A DNA stretch of 64,000 bases from Sequoia sempervirens. Lineage: Eukaryota; Streptophyta; Pinopsida; Cupressales; Cupressaceae. The DNA is taken from positions 118,664 through 182,663 of the forward strand of contig VDFB02344277.1 of the NCBI GenBank assembly GCA_007258455.2, written 5' to 3'. The position numbers and the translations under genes are program-made. The notes beneath the pieces are model-generated. The model saw only the letters and a program-made list of their open reading frames with translations. It did not search any database and was not told where the DNA came from. Each line of letters starts with the position of its first letter. Positions within the stretch are counted from its first letter, which is position 1. Below are positions 56,756-64,000 of the stretch, one piece after another.

Positions 56756-57594
56756 ATAGAAAAAATTTCGTTTGGGCTTTAAAATTTGAACAAGTGGTTT
56801 ATGTGTTTGAATGGTTGATAGGCATATGCTCTCCCCTTAACTGGGTGATCCAAAAAGCCAGAATCATCCTTTTTATGCAATCTTCAAATATTTATTACAT
56901 CCTTTAGAAGGCCTGCCATAGTGGGAAAAAGTACTCACCCTATAGGAATGACCTAAGTGGGTTCAAACCAAAGCCAGGTTTTTCCACCCCACTATAAAAT
57001 TTAAAGAAAATTTGGGGAAACCCACTTTTTCTGGAAGTGTGCAAGATAACCATCCCCAAAACCTTTGTTCTAAAGGTTGGGAGGTCTCCTGAGGGAGTTT
57101 ATCACTTGTCGCTCCAAACAGAAACCCTTTCTAAGAACCATAGTGTAGTATCTAGCTGAGTCAGTAACCAGACATTGTAATACTCGCAGTGCAAGGGGAG
57201 GGAAGAATTTTCCCCCAAGACACTCACCATATAATTGCCAAGGACTATTTTCTTAGGGGATCTGGTATCCACTTCTGTCACTTTAAGTATGCACTTGGAA
57301 AAGACAAAAACACGAGCGCCCTCTAGAGGGTGACATGGCTATGTGAGTCGACGCAATTTTAAGCTTTGGGCTGTTGAGTATAACAATCACCTTTTGACTA
57401 TTAAGAGTGAGTCTGTCTGAAGTATCTTCTTGTTATCAAACAAGTGAAAATAGGACCATGCGTGGTTCTTTTGAACATACACTATCTGTTTAGATTACAA
57501 CTCTTAAAAACGATTGTCTTCATTTTAGTGCTGTGTATTCCAAAAATCATTAAAATTCAGATAAAAGATCATCCTGAAAAATACAAAATCATAC

Positions 57595-57936
57595 ATGATT
57601 AGAGATTGGAAAATCACTAAGTTTGTCAAAAAATCTTTGGCCAAGAGAATCGGAAAACCCAAGAAAACACTTAGTTACAAGCATCTTTTGCAAAAATGGC
57701 ATTTCTTGTATAAGAATAGAAAGACATTGCTTCATCATAGAACATTCCTCCATAGGTTCCATGATTTCGATAGGGGTTACACTGATGATTATGCTGTAGA
57801 ACCTTTGACTTCACGAGCCTATATTCAAAGAAGAGCTCTTTCACATGCATCTAACCATAGCCAATGCATTCGTCAATCCTTCATTCCACAACCTGCCATA
57901 GAATACTCCACTAGACCAAATCAATTCTTACGGTAG
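57595..57936 (+). other. 113-codon open stretch of unknown meaning
   Basis: The longest non-repetitive ORF in the LARD-like interior, with a basic N-terminus (KKSLAKRIGKPKKTLSYKH). I recognise no domain and no relative in the window. It could be a remnant of gag-type basic protein or chance. Confidence 0.2.
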
Positions 57937-57976
57937 ACAAAATTTTTGGAAACTTTATAAAGTTAAATAGAAATTT

Positions 57977-58327
57977 TAGCACTTCACCCCTCTATTTTAG
58001 CACTTCTACGATATGTTTTAGCGCTTTAACCCTCTGTTTTAGCACTTCAACAATCTATTTTGGTGCTTCCAAACAATTTCATAGCGCTTCTATCACAACA
58101 CACCACCAAACTTTTAGGAAATTCTAGTATCAACAGTTTAGTGCTTTTTCTCTCTGTTTTACCACTTCAACCGAATAACATAGCGCTTATACTCTCTGTT
58201 TTAGCGCTGATAAGCTCTATTTTAGTGCTTCTGCAGAATAGCATAGCACTTTTGATCTCTATTTTAGCGCTTATAAGCTATGATTTAGCGCTTTTGTCTT
58301 CTGTATTAGCACGTCCACAGAAAGAAA
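57977..58327 (+). repeat. 21-bp phased TAGCGCTT array, 3' cluster
   Basis: Cores begin at 57977, 57998, 58019, 58040, 58061 and 58082, then after 57 bp at 58139, 58160, 58181, 58202, 58223, 58244, 58265, 58286 and 58307: 15 units, all 21-bp spaced. Most have TTTTAGCGCTT or ATAGCGCTT; variants include TTGGTGCTT and TACCACTT. The second block reads open as a heptad with ALL/LALI leucine-isoleucine periodicity; the first block has a UAA at 58029. Confidence 0.93.
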
Positions 58328-58787
58328 AAAATAAAAATAAAATAATAGGACATACTGAAGGTCCGAATGTGGCCGATTGTTGATGACGTTGAACACAATG
58401 AAACCAATGAGTGTGAAAGGGGATCAACATTTTGCTCCACGTCGCACAATATCTCTCTCAAACTTTCAAAAGTCACAATCAACAAATGAATTTGAAATTG
58501 ACCTTTTTAACCTTTTATAGGTTAGAACGAAGGTTTTGTTTGGGTGCTTTGATTAAATTGAAAGACTTGTTTGAAAAGTCACCATCATTCAGCTAGAGAG
58601 AATTGTTTCCATTCATGGAATCCTTTGTAGATGGTGGAAATAGGTGAAATCAAAAGGCAAGGCAAATGAAAGAATCAAATTGTTTATATAGGGGCATTGT
58701 AAAAGCAGCTAGGAACAGAAGAGTACCCATAGTGTGCTTTGGAAGGCGAGCAGACAGAGCGTGAGAGGCATCACTTCCAGGGCAAAA

Positions 58788-60013
58788 TGTAGACACCTAA
58801 AAATGATCTGGAGAATCTAATTAATTAAATACGACTTATTTGATTAATTAACCTTAATTCGTCTACTTAGTAAATAAATAGAAATATTTATTTATATTAA
58901 GTTCACTATTAATTCTTCTATTTTATCATATTATTTCCCTCTTAATTAAATAAACAAAATTAAATACTTTGTTTCATTTAATTATTATCATTATTATTTC
59001 TTCTATACTTTATCCATCAATTTTATCCTAAAATTAAATATACAATTTCAAAATTTGATATTATTTAATTATCTCATTACATTTCTTCTTAATTAAATAT
59101 AGATATCCTAAAATCTTTAATTTAATTATTATTTTTCTTCTATTTTAATTTAATAAACAACTTCTATAGTTTGTTTTATTAAATTATTTATCCCTCTTTT
59201 TGCTAATTTAAATAAACCAAAAATATTTAAATTATGCGTAAATCTAATCCCTCTATTTACTTACCAATAAAATTAGATTTTTCAAATCTAATTAATGCAA
59301 TTGGCATTCATGGGAAGATCCTCGGGGACAAACCTGCAGGAAATCCTCTCAATCTTCTGCCTCAAATCTTTCCTCTCATCTTGCTTGGTGTTTTTATGGG
59401 GAGGAACAATCCTCCATGATCAACTCCACCTTCTCATCTTATATCATTCAAATCTCTAGATTGAATCTCAGCCTCTGTTGTGTTACCCTTGTACAAATGT
59501 GTTGCCAGGAATATATATATATAGCCTTTTGAAGCATCAAAATCATCTGAGAAAATCCGAGAATCATCGTCTTTTATGCAAACTTACTCTATAGGAATTA
59601 GTACTCAAACAACCAAGAAATCAAGCATTAGCATTAGCATTTTAGTATCATCATAGCATCATGGCATCAGTAGATTTCATATCAGGGCAACAACATCATA
59701 GTTTCTTTTTACTGTAGCTTTCATCCATCAGGCTTCATTTACAGTAGCATCATATCACTTAGAAATCATTAGAAATCATCACATCATTGCATTTAGCATC
59801 CATTCCATTCTCTAGATAGGCATTTTAAACAGTTACGATGCTTACAAATTTGAGAGCTTCTATAATTTGATAAATCTTTGGAGATAGGAGACAATGAGAC
59901 GCTTTCAGGCTTTTCTGTGTTCTAAATTAGCTTAATTCATGTTTAATCTTGATACAATGTTTCATTAAGAGGTGTATTTAATTGTAGTTTCTTTACATTT
60001 TTCCACATCTACA
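58788..60013 (+). mobile_element. 3' LTR of the LARD-like element
   Basis: Direct repeat of 54874-56095. The purine tract ahead of it is poor (CCAGGGCAAAA). Followed by the GTAGG duplicate. Confidence 0.93.
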
Positions 60014-61316
60014 GTAGGTACTGTAGGAGTAAACATCAAAACATTGGAAGACATTGAACCTGGATAAGAGTAGGCACAACCGAAACCTGATTGACAGTTG
60101 CCATCTCACATAAGTGTGTAGCCTCAGGGTCAGCCTTGATTGTGACTACTCAATTTCTGCAAGTGAACTTAATAGATTAATGCAAGGTAGACAAGACTGC
60201 ACCCATAGCATGAATCCACGATCTACCAAGAAGAAGGGTATATGGTTATTTTTCTGACATAACATATACAAGGGTGGGTATGATAATGGGTCCCAACCTC
60301 AAAGGAAAGACTATCGTGTCTAGGGCTAGTCGATTGACATTATCAAACCCATGAATGTCATCAAAAGAAGCATTAAGAGAAGATGAATCAATATTAATCT
60401 TATGCAATAGATCAATGCTACATATATTAAGTGTTAAACCAACACCAATGAGAGTACGTCTAATGCCAATATTATTAATATTAACTATAATCATTAGATG
60501 GTCTACGTGTTTCTACACATCAGGGGGTAAAAGTTCTTGTAGATAGAATGTAATATTCAGTGAATCAACATGAATATGAGCTATCAACGCATTAGCATCC
60601 ATCGGCCTACCAAAGGCAGGCAAGAGGATCTTTTGTAAGGCTTCCTAAAGCATACCTTGATAAACCGAAGTTGATTAAAGCAAGTCCCATATTGAGATCT
60701 TAGCTGGAGTAACTTGGAGTTGCTTGACAAGATCATAAACACTAGGTGCTTTAGTCACAAGTTTAGGAGCTTGAAGAAGGCTTGGTTGTGCATTCATTCT
60801 TTTATTATAAGTGTGGGCTACCACTCTATAAGAGGGAGTCATAGAAAAATCAAGAGAATCACTATCAAATGGAACACTATCAATAGAAAAAATTCTTTTG
60901 GGAGGACTAGCTGGAGTCACATAAATGACTGGCCTCTTAGGAATTTGAGGGGTAGTAGAGACATGGATTACATTTACAGAATCATCACAACTAGTGGAAT
61001 AAGTATTTGAAGCTATATTCTCAACATCGACCCAGGGAGGATTGGATGTGGAAGAAGATTGATCATTCACGAATGCAACATCTCTAGAAGAGAGTGCATT
61101 TGAATGGAGGGTAGATAGAGTAACATTAAGAAAGGTGTCAATGATTTCATCTTCTTGTAACAAAATATCCTTTGACACAAGAGGAATTTCGTGAGAAGGA
61201 TCAAAGACACTGAGTGAAATGGGTAAAGCCAAGTCACCATCACATGCATGAAACAAAACATCATTAACATTTTGAATATAATTAGATACTAAACTAATAA
61301 AAGAAATTAAATTCAT
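60014..61316 (-). pseudogene. Tat-like linker and aspartic protease remnant
   Basis: The minus-strand frame from 61316 to 60675 is a Ser/Asp/Val-rich linker that ends in VYDLVKQLQVTPAKISIWDL, the conserved approach to protease in this lineage. The protease follows at 60494-60170: the active-site loop reads LIGVGLTLNIC (catalytic Asp replaced by Gly), and LLLGRSWIHAMGAVLSTLH is present near 60220. Stops occur at several points. The frame continues across the inserted LARD-like element to 54873-54121. Confidence 0.78.
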
Positions 61317-61319
61317 ATT

Positions 61320-62165
61320 GAAAATAGTAATTTAAATATGATAATTAATGAATAAACAAGTCAGTTGATAATAGAACTAAGAAAAATTGAAAATCCAATT
61401 TTTTGATTTTTTTTGGTATTTTCTGAAACTTGCATTGGTCCCTAAAATTTGACTACCAAAGGCATAGTAGTTTAGGGTCTAAACTAGTCCTCTTGGAGAT
61501 CTTTCCAATGATGCAAATGGTTTTGAATTCAAAGCACCGAGTCAAAATTTATTACCCCACCAAATAGGGGTGAATAAATTCCTAGTTTTTTTCTTCACGT
61601 CAGGTTCACCCAAATGTAGAGAAGGGGATTCACTACTCACAAGTTCTCTTCATTCAGAGAGCCTCACGAGATGAACTTCCCTAAACTACCTCAAAGAATA
61701 GTGCGAGAGTTCTAAAAATAGAAAGAGCAAGTCATGAAGATTCTTTGGATAGACTGTCATACTCTTGGCTAGAGGAGGTCAACACAGAATACAAATGATA
61801 ACGCGACACGCTGGAGTCCCAGAGGTGAGCTGGTGTCTCGTAGGGACGATAAATTAAGAATGCCACAGAAACTGAAAGAGTCGCTACTTCTATTCTAATT
61901 GCTAAGAAATCTTGAAATGTGAGAAAGTAATAAAATATAATAGAACTGGAATAAAGTGAAGTAGAAAAGATAAGGAGATGAAAGGAAATTCTCACAACCA
62001 CGCAAGTGATGAAGCCTCCAACACGTGAATGTATTCAATACCTGCATACATAAGATCTAGAGAAAGTGTTGGGGCTATATAGGGGTTTGGCTCAGTCAAA
62101 CCCTTGTTTTAGTGTTCCCGCCTCCATGGTCATCCAAATAGATAGAGAAAGAAAGTATGTGATGA
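61320..62165. other. Unassigned sequence upstream of the Tat-like linker
   Basis: No gag was found where gag would be expected on the minus strand. The open stretch 62001-61732 has no recognisable content. The element may have lost gag or may be recombinant. Confidence 0.3.
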
Positions 62166-62167
62166 GT

Positions 62168-62267
62168 GATAAAAGAAATCCCCACTTGAGGAGGATAACC
62201 CGTATCACAAAAGAGGTGATAAAAACAATCCCCACTCGAGGAGGAGAACCCATATCACGAAGTAAGG
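62168..62267. repeat. 50-bp tandem repeat, two copies
   Basis: GATAAAAGAAATCCCCACTT at 62168 and GATAAAAACAATCCCCACTC at 62218, each followed by GAGGAGGA(T/G)AACCC(G/A)TATCAC. Confidence 0.85.
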
Positions 62268-62547
62268 ATGCAATAGATAGGGGATATGGAATCCTAAGAT
62301 GCTTACAAGCACAAGGTATGGGAGATAGAGTTGCAAGGCTTAAGCAAGCTGTGAATGCTTTGCGTAGACCTGCTCAAGTATGAACAAACAATCAAACATT
62401 AGTCCTTAAACAAGTGTAAACAAGCATTCCCTATGAAATTCATTTGAACTCAAGAACATGAAAACAAAGTAAAATACCAAATAAATTACTAATGAAATAA
62501 TATTCTAATGCTCAAATCAGCATCCCATAGGGGGATTGGTGTTTCTT

Positions 62548-63360
62548 TGATGTGGAAAGGAGCTCTTTCCCAATCCCTTGATAAGCTTGATGATGGATGT
62601 GTGATTCTTGATGCAAATTGTCAATAACCTAACTATGGATGATGGAATTCTATGCTAACTTGGATGAAATTGTAGATGAAATCATGGATGCTTTGAACTC
62701 AAATGACTATAATGGATTTGCATGAAGTTGCGTCCTTCAAATCAATAGAGAAGGCCTCTATTTATAAGGAAGAAGGATTGAAGAGTGAAGAATGGGGAGA
62801 ATGTGGGATTAAAAAAGGGACCAATGGCATTGTGCCACTTGTCAACATGCTAATGAAGGGAGGTGGAGCAAATTTTGAACAATGTGCATGTTAAATGCAT
62901 GTGGTTGAGATTTAAAAGCTAAGAGGTGGATTGTGTAATAGGAGGTGTAAGAGCCTTCAATGCCATGTAAGAGCTTTTAATGCAAAGGTGGAGGACAAAA
63001 GTCCTTTGGGAGGGAAAATTCAAATGGGTGGAATATTCCAAGAATATGCCATATTTGAATGAAAATAGGGTAATTTTAGTAAATCAAATAAATTGATTTA
63101 CATGTGCAACTTGATTAAGGTTGACTTACCCTAGGGTGGAGTGAAAAGCTAGAGGAATGAGGGATTAGTGTTAGGAGTTTATTAATCTAGGATTAATTAA
63201 CTTAGGTGAATTTAGTTGATTTATGACATTTTATTTAAATTTTTGGGTTTATTTAAATAAAATGAGAGGATGTTAGAGCTTTAGAATTTTAATTAAAAAA
63301 AAAAAATTTATTTAATTAAAGGAAGAGCATTAGGATTTTAATTAAATAAAATTGAGCTTT
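62548..63360 (-). mobile_element. LTR of the 9153 family, minus orientation (outer end uncertain)
   Basis: Plus-strand left end TGATGTGGAAAGGAGCTC mirrors the CCACATCA end of the LTR at 10345, and the adjoining GGGGGATTGGTGTTT mirrors ACACCACTCCCCC. Minus-strand TATA box TATAAATA at 62759-62766. U3 to the right is AT-rich with TTTAATTAAA blocks and carries two heat-shock-element cores. The outer end could not be placed. Confidence 0.6.
63014..63046 (-). promoter_or_regulatory. Heat-shock-element cores in the minus-strand LTR
   Basis: GAAAATTC at 63014-63021 and GGAATATTCCAAGAATATG from 63030 (GAAnnTTC followed by a further GAA). They lie about 250-280 bp upstream of the TATA box, comparable to the related LTR at 9.6 kb. 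Confidence 0.5.
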
Positions 63361-64000
63361 GACCCTTTTGCGAGATGGCACAACGAGTGCTTCCTCGACA
63401 CATTTATGAGTGAGTTTGTGTGTACTAGAGACCTCTAGGTGTAGCACCATCGGTATGTGACCCAAACCCAACTTTGAAACATTATTTTTTAGTGAATTTA
63501 TTATGCTCAAAAGAGTAAAAGTCCCCACCATCATTATATAGTGATGCACAAAGTGCAAATTGATGCTCTAAAAGCTCAAACAATATCGCTAGTGAAAATC
63601 GTGACGCTTAGCTCGATTTGAGTTTAGGGTTTGTCAGTCAAAGGGTGACGCCTATGAAAATGCTGACACTATGATGGATTTAGCATTTTCAAAGAGTCCA
63701 ATGTCGTTGTTTGGAGTTTTACAAATAGCGACACCTTTGCAAGTTGTGATGCATTCGTGGTTTCAAGGTAGAAAACTCCAAATGGAGTCAGAACTTTTTG
63801 CAAATTTTGACATCATGGCTTTATGGGTGCAGGAGGTGATCTAGCCTTGGCTTTCATGTGAGCATTGACCCTCAATCCTACACAAATTGGGTGATTTATC
63901 AGAGTTACAACAGGAGCATTTGGGGGAGATTGATCTTTGGTATGTTCCTTATGCGCCCATTGTCTGGACCCACTTGGCGATGATGACTGCGTTGTGCGAG
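63361..64000. other. Unassigned right end
   Basis: Contains loosely repeated GTGACGC/GCTGACAC/GCGACACC text (63570-63760), resembling the leader-like stretches near 19.9 and 21.6 kb. The open minus-strand stretch 63558-63316 is not recognised. No gene seen. Confidence 0.3.

Larger units (their letters stand above)
54874..60013 (+). mobile_element. Complete 5.1-kb non-coding LTR element (LARD-like)
   Basis: LTRs at 54874-56095 and 58788-60013 with perfect TGTAGA/TCTACA ends and a GTAGG target duplication (54869-54873 and 60014-60018). Primer site at 56099. The 2.7-kb interior has no gag or pol; it is occupied by phased 21-bp repeats near both ends and a few other repeats. This fits a large retrotransposon derivative (LARD) mobilised in trans. 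The LTRs differ at about 40 positions plus two or three indels (about 3.3%), so it is older than the gag-protease element. It disrupts a Tat-like reading frame. Confidence 0.93.

Noticed and set aside
56183..58327. Regularly spaced repeats considered as a CRISPR-like array
   Set aside because: Units are diverged, spacing is 21 bp in total, and the array lies inside an LTR element of a plant genome.

Overview
The window contains no intact host gene that I can support. It is built from decayed, nested and partly overlapping LTR retrotransposons on both strands, with smaller insertions (SINE-like units, a Copia-type solo LTR, a LINE-type gag fragment) and one cluster of duplicated exon-like fragments. 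The protein families (Tat/Ogre-like and chromovirus-like Ty3/gypsy, DUF4283), the tRNA-iMet and Tat-type primer sites and the near absence of genes indicate a seed plant with a very large genome. A gymnosperm is my best guess, but I cannot name a species.

Layout: 1-7.1 kb is the 3' half of a plus-strand Ty3/gypsy element (RNase H, integrase, a long extra ORF after integrase, polypurine tract, 3' LTR) with an internal 1.23-kb tandem duplication. 7.3-8.1 kb is a minus-strand DUF4283 fragment. 8.5-9.2 kb is a plus-strand decayed ORF that runs into an LTR (9153-10345) whose U3 carries five heat-shock-element cores. 12.4-18.9 kb is a minus-strand Tat-like element (gag, protease, G-patch-like linker, reverse transcriptase) split by a solo LTR, with leader sequence and tandem repeats behind it. 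22.7-26.6 kb is a large inverted duplication enclosing duplicated exon-like fragments. 27.2-about 37 kb is a strongly decayed minus-strand chromovirus carrying a SINE in its reverse transcriptase.

The best-preserved unit is 37073-43022: two 1.87-kb LTRs, a GTCTT target-site duplication, tRNA-iMet primer site, intact gag and a protease ORF in the same frame behind one UAG, and no reverse transcriptase or integrase. It looks like a young non-autonomous gag-protease retrotransposon, and its U3 holds a dense array of ACGT-core and TGAGTCA motifs. 43.7-52.7 kb holds minus-strand LTRs with matching R/U5 but different U3. 52.8-61.3 kb is a second minus-strand Tat-like coding region, split at 54873/60014 by a complete 5,140-bp non-coding LTR element (54874-60013, GTAGG target-site duplication). 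That element carries 29 units of a TAGCGCTT motif at exact 21-bp spacing. 62.5-63.4 kb is a minus-strand LTR related to the one at 9153.

The strongest leads are the exactly phased 21-bp arrays, the heat-shock-element LTR family, the bZIP-motif U3 of the gag-protease element, and the exon-fragment cluster. All divergence counts were made by eye.
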